Source of the DNA: CAVVMA01 sp963830715
GTDB lineage: Bacteria > Desulfobacterota > Binatia > Binatales > Binataceae
Assembly (NCBI GenBank): GCA_963830715.1
Contig: CAWHNS010000024.1
Span: forward strand, 310,001-374,000
Direction of reading: 5' to 3'
DNA length: 64,000 bases
Shown here: in pieces, positions 36,662 through 44,726 of the stretch
Numbering within the stretch: the first letter of the stretch is position 1
Layout of the letters: each line of letters begins with the position of its first letter
Position numbers and translations under genes: made by a program
The notes under the pieces: model-generated
The model's input: the letters and a program-made list of their open reading frames with translations, nothing else
Database searches by the model: none
What the model was told of the DNA's origin: nothing

Positions 36662-36922
36662 TTATCTATTACGAAATATCGATTCGAACCGCTTCGCGTC
36701 GATATAGGTCCTGCCGCGGATCACTGCCAGGCCGTTACTGGCATTGAGCCGTCCGGTCCGTATCCATCTGTAGACCGAGTTTCTCGGAATCGCGTGCAGG
36801 ATCGCGAACTCGGTGAGCGTCAGCGGCTTGCGGGATCCGCGACGGGTTGCGACCGCCGTTCGGGGCAATTTGCGCTCCGACGGCCCACTCAGTCCCCCAC
36901 TTTTCCGGCGACCGGCCCCCAA
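36662..36922 (-). CDS. Helix-turn-helix (MerR/excisionase-like HTH_17) protein
   Basis: A small basic protein of at most 86 residues. The core is LTLTEFAILHAIPRNSVYRWIRTGRLNASNGLAVIRGRTYIDAKRF, a winged HTH of the excisionase/HTH_17 type, preceded by an Arg/Lys-rich tail. The start is uncertain: the ORF opens with TTG and no other ATG is in frame. It lies between another small HTH gene and the P-loop kinase gene. Such HTH proteins act as recombination directionality factors or local regulators. No integrase is visible, so the former is not supported. Confidence 0.55.
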   Translation of the reverse strand: MGAGRRKSGGLSGPSERKLPRTAVATRRGSRKPLTLTEFAILHAIPRNSVYRWIRTGRLNASNGLAVIRGRTYIDAKRFESIFRNR

Positions 36923-36932
36923 CGGTCAAATC

Positions 36933-37142
36933 TCACTCCTGGGTTAGTTTTGCGACTGGAACTCCAGACAGCTCGTGCAGCTTGAGGACGGTCTCGTAGG
37001 CGATTCGCCGCATGCTGCCGCGCTCCATCCATTTGTAAACCGTCCAGCGGCTCACGCCGATCTTCTTCGAGACCGACTGCACGCCGCCAGCCATTTCGAC
37101 TGCGACAGCCACCCAATTGATATTTGATTCGGTAGCCTTCAC
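36933..37142 (-). CDS. YdaS/Cro-like small HTH regulator
   Basis: A 69-residue DNA-binding protein. The HTH is MAGGVQSVSKKIGVSRWTVYKWMERGSMRRIAYETVLKL, which resembles YdaS and other Cro-type regulators. The GTG start has AAGGTGA with about 6 bases of spacing. A TTGACA...TACATG promoter with a palindrome overlies the spacer upstream (see 37203-37231), which fits autoregulation. The HTH_17 gene is 10 bases downstream. Confidence 0.65.
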   Translation of the reverse strand: MKATESNINWVAVAVEMAGGVQSVSKKIGVSRWTVYKWMERGSMRRIAYETVLKLHELSGVPVAKLTQE

Positions 37143-37202
37143 CTTTATTCACCTTAGCCCATAAGCGTGCATCGCTTCAACCGCCGTCACCCATGAAGAC
37201 AC

Positions 37203-37231
37203 CATGTAGCGTAAAACGCTCAGGATGTCAA
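37203..37231 (-). promoter_or_regulatory. Promoter with embedded palindromic operator
   Basis: Reading the minus strand, TTGACA (complement of 37226-37231) and TACATG (complement of 37203-37208) are 17 bases apart. The palindrome AGCGT-AAA-ACGCT at 37208-37220 lies from the -10 into the spacer. On the plus strand a direct repeat GTCAACT occurs at 37227-37233 and 37237-37243. The likely target is the HTH regulator encoded at 36933-37142, which may bind here to repress itself. Confidence 0.55.
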
Positions 37232-37400
37232 CTTTGGTCAACTCACGATGCGGCATGCGCAGCCTGCCGGTTCGTGGCGGCCGTGTGACCGGCGTGTGAC
37301 CGGCGCTGCGATCCGCCCGCCCCTTGTGGCGGAGTCGTTTCGCTATCGCTACGAAAGCTGTTAGTCTCTACTACTGAATGAACGGTCCGGGAGAGTCGAA

Positions 37401-37550
37401 ATGCTTTCCAAGATGATGCTAGTCCTTGCGATCGGTTCGCTGGCGGCGCTGGCCCTGCGTTACTTGAGCGAAGCGGACGACGAGGCGGGCCTCGCGCGAG
37501 AAGTGGCCGGCCAGCTGGACGAGTTGCGCGAGCACCTGTTCAGGCGCTAG
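37401..37550 (+). CDS. Small single-span membrane protein
   Basis: A 49-residue ORF not related to a recognised family: MLSKMMLVLAIGSLAALALRYL forms one membrane helix at the N-terminus, followed by an acidic and then basic helix (SEADDEAGLAREVAGQLDELREHLFRR). The ATG follows a GGGAG with 7 bases of spacing, which supports translation. It reads toward the TPR gene, 15 bases downstream, so the two may be cotranscribed. Confidence 0.5.
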   Translation: MLSKMMLVLAIGSLAALALRYLSEADDEAGLAREVAGQLDELREHLFRR

Positions 37551-37565
37551 GCCATTCAAGCCTCG

Positions 37566-38204
37566 TTGACACTCTTCTCAAGAGTCAAGCTGATCGCGAT
37601 CGCGCTGGCGGGCGCTATCGCGCTTGCGACTGCGTCACCGGCGGCTGCGCGCGATGCGGACAGTCCGCCGCGCGACGGAGAAGCCTCCGCGCGCCTCGTT
37701 ACCGAGGCCGAGCAGATGATCAACGACGCCGGCGAGAGCGACCCGGTGGACAGCGTCAAGCTCAGGGCTGCGATCGCGAAACTGAAGCAGGCCATCCAGG
37801 CCGACCCGCGCAACGACGCCGCATACGTGGATGCCGGCTTTTCGTACGCGCTGCTCAAGGATTCCTCGGCGGCCGTCGATATGTATCATGCCGCGACCCG
37901 GATCAATCCCTCGCCGGCCAACTTCAAGGAACTCGCCGATATTTACCTGCGCGTGGGCAGTCCGGAGGAAGCGCTGATGGCGGCGAATGCGGGCCTGTCC
38001 AGGGACTCGCGCCACGCCGGCCTTTACAACGCGCGCGGAATGGCGCTGACCAATTTGCGGCGCTTCGACGAAGCGGCGCGCGACTTCCGCAAGGCGCTGG
38101 AGCTCGATCCGTCGATGAGGGCCGCGCAGGTGAACTTGGACGCGCTGGGCACCGACTACGGCGGCCGCGCCACCGTCACGAAAAAAAAGACCGCGGCACA
38201 GTAG
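37566..38204 (+). CDS. Exported TPR-repeat protein
   Basis: A 212-residue protein with a signal peptide (TLFSRVKLIAIALAGAIALATASPAAARD, from a TTG start). It contains at least three TPR-like units: IAKLKQAIQADPRNDAAYVDAGFSYALLKD, ELADIYLRVGSPEEALMAANAGLSRDSRHAGLYNARGMALTNL and DEAARDFRKALELDPSMRAAQVN. It is probably a periplasmic scaffold or adaptor, and its partner is not evident. The start is weak (no clear ribosome binding site). It converges on the DUF971 gene. Confidence 0.65.
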   Translation: MTLFSRVKLIAIALAGAIALATASPAAARDADSPPRDGEASARLVTEAEQMINDAGESDPVDSVKLRAAIAKLKQAIQADPRNDAAYVDAGFSYALLKDSSAAVDMYHAATRINPSPANFKELADIYLRVGSPEEALMAANAGLSRDSRHAGLYNARGMALTNLRRFDEAARDFRKALELDPSMRAAQVNLDALGTDYGGRATVTKKKTAAQ

Positions 38205-38209
38205 CGGCG

Positions 38210-38545
38210 CTATCCGCCGGTGACGGGTTTTTCCGGCTCGGGAATGCAGTAGGCACATCGACAGCGGTCGCGCAGTTGCGCCGTCGTGTAGAGCGTCTCG
38301 TGACCGTCGGCCCATTGAAGGAATACACCCTGATCGCCGAGCCGCGCGAGCTGCACCAGCCGCTGGTTCGCGCTCGGGATCTCCCTCTCGACGCCGCCGT
38401 TGCATTCGAGGCAGGGACAGTGGCGCCGCAACTCCTGCAGCGGATAGATGCTGTCGTGGCCGTCAACCCATTGCACTCCGATCGCGTAGCGACCCACGTC
38501 GTTGAGACCGCGGATCCTGGGAATCTTTGACTTGATCAAGGGCAT
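38210..38545 (-). CDS. Tandem DUF971 protein
   Basis: A 111-residue protein that consists of two DUF971 modules in tandem, each ending in a cysteine pair: GVQWVDGHDSIYPLQELRRHCPCLEC and FLQWADGHETLYTTAQLRDRCRCAYC. Single DUF971 domains occur as the N-terminal part of gamma-butyrobetaine hydroxylases and in proteins linked to iron-sulfur or molybdenum cofactor assembly (ApbC/MRP fusions). The four-cysteine pattern in each half suggests metal binding. The start at 38545 (MPLIKSK) is chosen because the longer ORF reaches back into unrelated sequence. Confidence 0.75.
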   Translation of the reverse strand: MPLIKSKIPRIRGLNDVGRYAIGVQWVDGHDSIYPLQELRRHCPCLECNGGVEREIPSANQRLVQLARLGDQGVFLQWADGHETLYTTAQLRDRCRCAYCIPEPEKPVTGG

Positions 38546-38614
38546 GAGAGCACTCTTGATTGCGATTATAACCCGGCGGCATCCGGCCGCCACAGGACAC
38601 AAGCATCGATTACA

Positions 38615-39652
38615 ATGGATTCCGATCGAGTGAGGCAATCCCTGGCCCGGATCGCCGCGCACGGCGGCGCCGAGTTGAGGGAGAAGCATCCGCACTGGGG
38701 CGACGCGATTCTATGCGACGGGCTGCTGTACGCGGCGCGCGCGCTCGGAATCGAGGATCCCGCCGCGCACGCCGCGGCGTGGTTCTCGCCCAAGCTGGCG
38801 CACGGTCCCCGCACCGACGGATGGATCTGGTTCTGGTCGGCCGAGGCGCTGCCCGCGCTCGATCTCTACCTGCGGACCGGCGACCGCGCCTACCTCCATT
38901 ACGCTCGCGATGTCGTCACGGCGCTGGAGTTGAAGGCGGCGCACACCCCCGACGGCGCGATCGTGCCGCATCCGCCGGCAATGGAGGTGTGGGTCGATAT
39001 CGCATACTTCTCGGCGCCCGCGATGGCGCTGCTTGGGCGATTGCTTTCCGATCCGGGACTGATCGAGCGCGCTCTCGATCAATTGCTGGTCCATCGGCAG
39101 AATCTTCAGGATGCTTCGACCGGCCTTTTCTGGCACGTTGCCTACGTTGAAAAGCGGAGCCATTCGGCCTGTCTGTGGGCGCGCGGCAACAGCTGGTTTT
39201 CGATCGCGGCGCCGCAAGTGATTGACGAGGTGATTCGCGCCGGACTCGAAAAGCGGTTCGCCGCGAAGATTGAGGTTGTCACTGCCGCGCTCGCGCGGCA
39301 GCTGGACGCGGTCGTGGAGCTGCAGGACAAAAGCGGCCTCTGGCACACGGTGATCGATCGCCCCGATTCCTACCTCGAGGCGTCCGCCACGGCGGGCTTC
39401 GCCCTGGGGCTCGGGCGCGCAATCCGGATGCAACCCGGCCGCTTGAATCTCGCCCGCGCGCGCGAGGCCTACGATCGGGCAATCGCGGCGATCTGCGACA
39501 AGATCAACCATCGCGGCGAATTCACCGGCGTGTCGCAGCAGACCCCGCCCGGCGATTTCGCTTTCTACAATTCGATCGAAGTCGGCACCGCGCCGTTCGG
39601 CGCCGGAGTGTGCATGATGGCTCTGGCCGAATCGCTGGCCAAAGAAGTATGA
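38615..39652 (+). CDS. Glycoside hydrolase family 88/105-like protein
   Basis: A 345-residue (alpha/alpha)6-barrel protein of the GH88/GH105 type (unsaturated glucuronyl/galacturonyl hydrolase). The signature block GLFWHVAYVEKRSHSACLWARGNSW is present with its tryptophan and RGN segment. HWGDAILCDGLLYA and SYLEASATAGFALGL follow the usual order, and GTAPFGAGVCMMALAE ends it. Such enzymes cleave unsaturated uronic acids from pectin or glycosaminoglycan fragments; no lyase is nearby, so the substrate is open. No signal peptide, so it acts in the cytoplasm. Confidence 0.7.
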   Translation: MDSDRVRQSLARIAAHGGAELREKHPHWGDAILCDGLLYAARALGIEDPAAHAAAWFSPKLAHGPRTDGWIWFWSAEALPALDLYLRTGDRAYLHYARDVVTALELKAAHTPDGAIVPHPPAMEVWVDIAYFSAPAMALLGRLLSDPGLIERALDQLLVHRQNLQDASTGLFWHVAYVEKRSHSACLWARGNSWFSIAAPQVIDEVIRAGLEKRFAAKIEVVTAALARQLDAVVELQDKSGLWHTVIDRPDSYLEASATAGFALGLGRAIRMQPGRLNLARAREAYDRAIAAICDKINHRGEFTGVSQQTPPGDFAFYNSIEVGTAPFGAGVCMMALAESLAKEV

Positions 39653-39744
39653 AAAGCGCGGCGGTACAGTCTTCAATATGGCCGGTGACTGGGCACGCGT
39701 CGCAGGATTCCCAGATGCCTGGAAACGGAATCAGAGAGGCTTAT

Positions 39745-40514
39745 ATGTCCACAAGTTGGGTGAAGAACGCGGCTGAAATCAGAAGCATCGAGGATCGCCT
39801 TGCGGAGCCGGCGTTTCTCGACGGGCGATTCCTGACCGTGACCTACCTGACGCGACCGGAGATCGTCCGCGAGGTCTTGCCGCCGCCGCTCGAACCGGCC
39901 GCCGAGCCGCTGGTCTCGGTCGGCGTCGGCACGTTCGGCCGATCGAACTGTGTCGGCGCTTTCGCGGGCGGCGCGATTTTCGTGCGGGCGCGCTACAAGG
40001 ACCTCGAAGCTGACTACTGCCTCGCGATGCCGATGTCCACCGATGTCGCGATAATCTTCGGCCGCGAGCTGTTCGGCGAGCCAAGAAACAGGGACGGGTG
40101 CGGTTCGATAGCGACGGCACCGTGATGCGCGGGACGATCGATCGCCTCGGTGTGCAGTACATCTACGTCGAGGCCAGCCTGACCGAAGAGGTCCCGGTTA
40201 CGGGACCGAGCCACGCTGATCGCTTCCATTTCAAGTTCATGCACGCCGCCAACGGCCGCGGCCTGGAGTTCGATCCGATCCTGGTGCACGCCCGTTTCAC
40301 CAACCAGCTTCGCTTGATGAAGCGTGGCGAGGGCAAGGTGGTCTTTGCGCCGTCCCATCACGACCCGCTCGCCGAGATCGAGGTGGTGAAACCGCTCGGC
40401 GCGGTCTATATCGAGGGCGACATTTTCGCGAGCGCCCGCCGGATCGCGACTGTCGAGGCAGATCGGTTTCTACCCTACGCGTTTCAGAATATCGACGACT
40501 ACAGCGCGATTTGA
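39745..40514 (+). CDS. Acetoacetate decarboxylase family protein, frameshifted
   Basis: A roughly 256-residue protein of the acetoacetate decarboxylase (ADC) superfamily. The N-terminal half includes RFLTVTYLTRPEIVREVLPPPLEP and IIFGRELFGEP; the C-terminal half includes RFDSDGTVMRGTIDRLGVQYIYVEASL and FKFMHAANGRGLEFDPILV. One A is missing at about 40083-40084. Adding it gives GRELFGEPKKQGRVRF, in which the PKK pair aligns with the catalytic lysine pair of ADC. The ATG at 39745 has AGAGAGG upstream. The reaction is probably decarboxylation or a related lysine-Schiff-base reaction. Confidence 0.75.
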
Positions 40515-40532
40515 GGCGCGGTCGAGACGCGC

Positions 40533-42350
40533 TCAGGCCGGCAGTCGTTGCGGCCCAGGTTGGCGGTCTTGCCGGTCCCGGACGCGCACGATTCCCCGAG
40601 CCTGCAGCGCGCGCAGAACGTCGGTTTTGGTGACGATTCCTTCGAGCGCGTCGTCTTCGCCCATCACCAGCAGCAGTTGCTCGCCTTCGTCGCGGCTGAG
40701 CATCTTGAGCGCTTCCATTACCTCAAGGTCAGCGGACACGCGCGGAACGTTCTTCTCGGCGACCTCCCCGACGGTGGTGGTCGCCCAGTTCTCCGGCGGG
40801 ATCAGGCTCAGCTTCCACAGCGGGATCATCCCGATCGCGCGCGGGCCGTCGTAAACGGGAAAAATCGCGTGCTGGTTCGCGGCCGCGATACTCGCGGCGA
40901 ACGATCGGAGATCGGTGCCGGCCTGAACTCCCGCGATCTCGCGTTGCATCACCTCGCGCACCCGGATTCCGCTCAACTCCGCGAGCCTCACGACTTCGTG
41001 CAGGTGCTGGTCGCCCGAGGCCGAAGCCTCCCCGGATACCGCGTACGCCACGGCGGCGCCGATCAGGGTGGGGATAATGAAGGAATGGCCGCCGGTAGTT
41101 TCGGCGACGAACACCACCGCCGCGAGCGGCGTTTTGTAGCCGGCGGCGATAAACGAAGCCATCCCCACTGCCGCATACAGGTCGAAGGTCGCCGAATGTA
41201 CGATCGTCTGCGCGAATGCGCTCCCGATCGCGCCGCCGGCCAGAAACAACGGCACGAACATTGCGCTGACGCCGCCGCTGCCCAAGGTGAAAAGCGTGGC
41301 GGCCAGTTTGAGCGCCGCGAATGAGACCAGCGTCAGCGACGCGTGCGGATTGCTCAGGATCTCCCGCACCGCCTCGTAGTTGGGGCCAATGGGAATCAGC
41401 GGTCCCGGGAACAGTGCCAGGAACAGCATCCCGCATAGCGCGGTCCCAAAGCCGCCGATCAGCAGCTTCGCGACGTGCGGGATTGGAGCCTGGATCGCGA
41501 AGGCGCGGGCGCGGCGGAAAGTAATCACGAACACCATCGCCGCCAGTCCGCACACCAGTCCCAGAACCGCCGACCAGATCAGGTCGCGGTTGGAAAAGCC
41601 GACCGTGCCCACGAAGCCGAACAACGGCTCCGAACCCACGATCGCGACCAGCGTGGCGTAGGCCACCACCGACGCGATCAGCGAGGGCAGCAACGCCTCG
41701 TGCGCGATGTCGTCCTTGTAGGGCATCTCCAGCGCGAAGACCATCCCGGTCAGCGGCGCGCGGAACACGGCCGCCATCCCCGCTGCCGCACCGCTGATCA
41801 GCATGATCCGGCGGTCGCGCGGACCCAGTCGGAAGCGCCCGAACCTGGTCCAGCGGAACTTGCCCCATAACCACGATCCGATTGCGCCGCCGCCATAGAT
41901 GCTCGGTCCCTCGAGGGCGGCGCTGCCCCCAGAACCTACCGTGGCTACGGCGCCCAGCAGCTTCCACCAGAAAGGCCGCATGTCAACTTCACCGTCGCGC
42001 TCGTGATAAGAGCGGATGATCTCCTCGGTGGAGTGCTCGTCGGGGTCGCTCGTCGCGTATCGCATGATGATTCCGGTCAGGAAAAAGCCCGCCAGCAGTC
42101 CGGGAAGGATCAGCAGGTGATGCCTTAAATACAACGGCAGAAGCACTCGCCACGCACCGTCCAGGATCGCCAGCGTCACCCCCGTTATCACGAGTCCGGT
42201 GACGACGCCGACGATCGGGGCGACCAGCAGCCACTTCTGGACGTCGCGGGAATAGGTCGCGGTCAGGTCTTCGCGGACCAGGCCCCGGTATTTTCTGAGC
42301 AGCGGATGGTCAAGCCATCGCGAATTTGGGAACCATTTCAAAACGGCCAC
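40533..42350 (-). CDS. ClC-family chloride channel/antiporter with CBS domains
   Basis: A 605-residue ClC transporter. Around 10 or more membrane segments are evident. The selectivity-filter regions are GSGGSAALEGPSIYGGGAIGSW (gating Glu in LEGP), AAGMAAVFRAPLTGMVFALE, and TLGSGGVSAMFVPLFLAGGAIGS. Two CBS domains follow at the C-terminus (REVMQREIAGVQAGTDLRSFAASIAAANQHAIFPVYD and VMEALKMLSRDEGEQLLLVMGEDDALEGIVTKTDVLRAL), which may sense nucleotides. The start is GTG at 42350, with an AGGA upstream. A 480-base gene-free stretch precedes it. Confidence 0.9.
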   Translation of the reverse strand: MAVLKWFPNSRWLDHPLLRKYRGLVREDLTATYSRDVQKWLLVAPIVGVVTGLVITGVTLAILDGAWRVLLPLYLRHHLLILPGLLAGFFLTGIIMRYATSDPDEHSTEEIIRSYHERDGEVDMRPFWWKLLGAVATVGSGGSAALEGPSIYGGGAIGSWLWGKFRWTRFGRFRLGPRDRRIMLISGAAAGMAAVFRAPLTGMVFALEMPYKDDIAHEALLPSLIASVVAYATLVAIVGSEPLFGFVGTVGFSNRDLIWSAVLGLVCGLAAMVFVITFRRARAFAIQAPIPHVAKLLIGGFGTALCGMLFLALFPGPLIPIGPNYEAVREILSNPHASLTLVSFAALKLAATLFTLGSGGVSAMFVPLFLAGGAIGSAFAQTIVHSATFDLYAAVGMASFIAAGYKTPLAAVVFVAETTGGHSFIIPTLIGAAVAYAVSGEASASGDQHLHEVVRLAELSGIRVREVMQREIAGVQAGTDLRSFAASIAAANQHAIFPVYDGPRAIGMIPLWKLSLIPPENWATTTVGEVAEKNVPRVSADLEVMEALKMLSRDEGEQLLLVMGEDDALEGIVTKTDVLRALQARGIVRVRDRQDRQPGPQRLPA

Positions 42351-42830
42351 CGTCTCATGTCCTGAGGGTGCCGCTCATTGGCTTATTCCCCGGCGGCACG
42401 GCGATCAAAGGCTCAGAGATGCGATCTAAACGCTGCCAAAACGTGGCGGTGCGAGAAGAAAGTTGGCACCGCGAAGTTTGCAGCGCTTGATTGATGTTCA
42501 CTTATGCAACATCTGATGCCGCAATTCTGTCACGACTGACGGCGTTTTCGATACTCGCCGCGCGGCGCTCGGACCGCCGCGCGATAGCTGGGCGAGCGGC
42601 GCAGCAGGTGAGTAGCGAAAACCCTTGATTTGCTTCTGCTTCCGATTCGCTGCGTGCCGTCCGAGCCAAAAGGACTCGTAGACGCCAGCAGCCGGTAATT
42701 TCTGCGAAGGCAGAATCGACTCGCGCGTCAGTGGCACGGCAATTGGATATAGAGCGTACTGGATTGCTTGAATTGCTGGATACGCTCCCATTGCGATCAG
42801 CATCGAAAGGTTTTTCAGCACAGGAGAAAA
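42351..42830. other. Gene-free stretch with three hairpins
   Basis: No convincing gene in 480 bases. It holds at least three inverted repeats: GTGCCGC at 42368-42374 with GCGGCAC at 42393-42399; GCGGTGC at 42446-42452 with GCACCGC at 42466-42472; and a nested pair with outer arms CTCGCC at 42554-42559 and GGCGAG at 42591-42596 and inner 9-base arms CGCGCGGCG / CGCCGCGCG at 42559-42567 and 42575-42583 (the two sets meet at 42559). The region sits upstream of the ClC gene (minus) and of a response regulator (plus). It may hold a 5' leader or an RNA gene. A fluoride-riboswitch pattern was not recognised. Confidence 0.35.
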
Positions 42831-43290
42831 ATGGGAAGCAACGGCCGCATGATGGATTTAGGACCGCGAATCCTGCTGGTCGAAGATGACCCGCAGCACG
42901 CCTTCATCGCGGTTACGGTAATCAGGCAAGTGCTGGGCGATGAATGCGAAGTGGTGGTCGCCGAGACCGCCGACGAAGCGATGAGCGTGATTCTTCACTT
43001 CACCGAGCAAGACCGGCCCGACTTGATGTTCGTGGATCTTCGCCTGCCTGACAAGGGCGGGTTCGAGGTGCTCTCGAGCCGCGAGGGCGCATGAGGCTTC
43101 CTCGCAGATTCCGTTGTTCGTGATAACCAGTTCGATGTACGACCGCGATATAGCCCAGAGCTATGAGCTGGGCGCTTCGGCCGTTCTCTCGAAGCCGCTC
43201 TCACGCGCGCGGCTCAAGGAAGAACTCGCGCGCATCGGCGCCCTTCCACCGATCTCCTCGCGTTTCGTCCACCAGGAATACGCGAATTAG
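42831..43290 (+). CDS. Single-domain response regulator (frameshifted)
   Basis: A CheY-like receiver protein of about 152 residues after repair. The acidic pocket RILLVEDDPQHAF, the phospho-acceptor Asp in LMFVDLRLPDKGG, the conserved Thr/Ser in LFVITSS and the Lys in AVLSKPLS are present. An extra base near 43083 splits it: the first frame ends at 43094, while the second carries IPLFVITSSMYDRDIAQSYELGASAVLSKPL to a TAG at 43290. The start at 42831 has AGGAGAAAA directly before it. No output domain and no neighbouring kinase are seen. Confidence 0.75.
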
Positions 43291-43424
43291 GCCGCTTCCG
43301 TATCCACCACAGGCGCGAGGCTCTTCGGGGAGGAGGGCCTCGCGCGCCTTGACGCGCGCGCGCTCAAAGTAGGAACCTTCCACCATCTCCCGCGCGGGCC
43401 TCAGAGCGCGGAAAAGGAGTCACG

Positions 43425-44666
43425 GTGGAACCCTACAGATTCGATCGCAGCGAAGCGCTGTTCGCGCGCGCCAAAAAATTCGTTCCCGGCGGCATCTATG
43501 GGCATCAGTCGCCGCGCCTCCTCGCGATGGGCTCGTATCCGTGTTTCTTCGCGCGCGGCGAAGGCTCGCACGTATGGGACGTTGACGGCAACGAATACAT
43601 CGACTACATGTGCTCCTACGGGCCAATCGTGCTCGGCCATCGCCATCCGCGCGTCGAAGAAGCGGCGCGCCGCCAGATGGACCAGGGCAATTGCTTCAAC
43701 GCCCCGACCGCGATGTGGGTCGAGCTTGCCGAGTACCTGGTCGGCATCACGCCGTTCGCCGGCTGGACGGTATTCGCCAAGAACGGCTCCGATGTGTGCA
43801 CCTGGGCGACCGGGGTTGCGCGCCATTTCACCGGACGCAGGAAGATCGTCGCCGCGACCGGCGCGTATCACGGCACTCATGCCTGGGTGACACCGGTGCC
43901 GGCCGGTGTCACTCCAGAAGATCGCGCCAACGTCGTGAACTTCCGGTACAACGATCTGGAGGGGCTGCGGCGCGCGATCGAGGAGCATCGCGGCGAGATC
44001 GCGGGCGTCATCCTCGCGCCGTTCCGGCACGACGCGGCGTTCGACTCGGAGATGCCGCAAGAAGGCTTCCTGACCGGCGTGCGCAAGCTCTGCGACGAGC
44101 ACGGGATAGTCTTCATACTCGACGACGTGCGGGCGGGCTTCCGGCTGCATCTGGGCGGCTCGGGCGAAGCCTTCGGCGTGCGTCCCGATCTCACTTGCTA
44201 TTGCAAGGCGATAGCCAATGGCTATCCGCTCGCCGCCTGCCTCGGTCGCGACGAGCTCAAGCGTGCGGCGCTGGAGGTCTTCTTCACCGGCTCGTACTTC
44301 ACCAGCGCCGTCCCGATGGCGGCCGCGCTCGCGTGCATCCAGGAACTCGATCGCAGCGGCGGAATCGAGAAGATGCGCAAGAGCGGCGAGATGCTGCGCG
44401 AGGGGATGCTGTCGCAGGCGCGCTCGCACGGCTTCGAGGTGACCTGGTCGGGGCCGCCCGCGATGCCGTACATGACGTTCAAGGCCGACCAGGGCAAGTG
44501 GGATCGGATCACGGCGTTCTGCGCATACTGCGCCACGCACGGCATCTACTTCCATCCCAGGCACAACTGGTTCCTGTCAGCCGCGCACTCCGAGTCCGAC
44601 ATCCGCCGCACGCTGGACGTCACGGATGAGGCGTTCAAGTCGGTGGGCCAGCAGTTGGGTCGGTGA
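43425..44666 (+). CDS. Class III (glutamate-1-semialdehyde-aminomutase-like) aminotransferase
   Basis: A 413-residue PLP enzyme of the class III aminotransferase / glutamate-1-semialdehyde aminomutase family. Visible are FVPGGIYGHQSPR, WDVDGNEYIDYMCSYGPIVLGHRHP, GAYHGTHAW, the PLP-ring aspartate in FILDDVRAGFRL and the PLP lysine in CYCKAIANGYPLA. It starts at GTG 43425 with AAAGGAG. Its use of the ILDDV motif and location away from heme genes argue that it is a catabolic aminotransferase rather than HemL. The next gene (amidase) is convergent. Confidence 0.8.
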   Translation: MEPYRFDRSEALFARAKKFVPGGIYGHQSPRLLAMGSYPCFFARGEGSHVWDVDGNEYIDYMCSYGPIVLGHRHPRVEEAARRQMDQGNCFNAPTAMWVELAEYLVGITPFAGWTVFAKNGSDVCTWATGVARHFTGRRKIVAATGAYHGTHAWVTPVPAGVTPEDRANVVNFRYNDLEGLRRAIEEHRGEIAGVILAPFRHDAAFDSEMPQEGFLTGVRKLCDEHGIVFILDDVRAGFRLHLGGSGEAFGVRPDLTCYCKAIANGYPLAACLGRDELKRAALEVFFTGSYFTSAVPMAAALACIQELDRSGGIEKMRKSGEMLREGMLSQARSHGFEVTWSGPPAMPYMTFKADQGKWDRITAFCAYCATHGIYFHPRHNWFLSAAHSESDIRRTLDVTDEAFKSVGQQLGR

Positions 44667-44726
44667 GACCAGCGCGCGTCGCGATCCGTCTCCATACGCT
44701 GGCGCGTCGCTGGGCCCATTGTCAGC

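Noticed and set aside
42351..42480. Fluoride riboswitch ahead of the ClC gene
   Set aside because: The conserved crcB motif pattern was not recognised on either strand, and the protein is a chloride-type ClC with CBS domains and not a fluoride-type ClC.
42498..42821. 107-aa minus-strand ORF
   Set aside because: No motif or good ribosome binding site, and composition differs from real neighbours; the region is better described as hairpin-rich.
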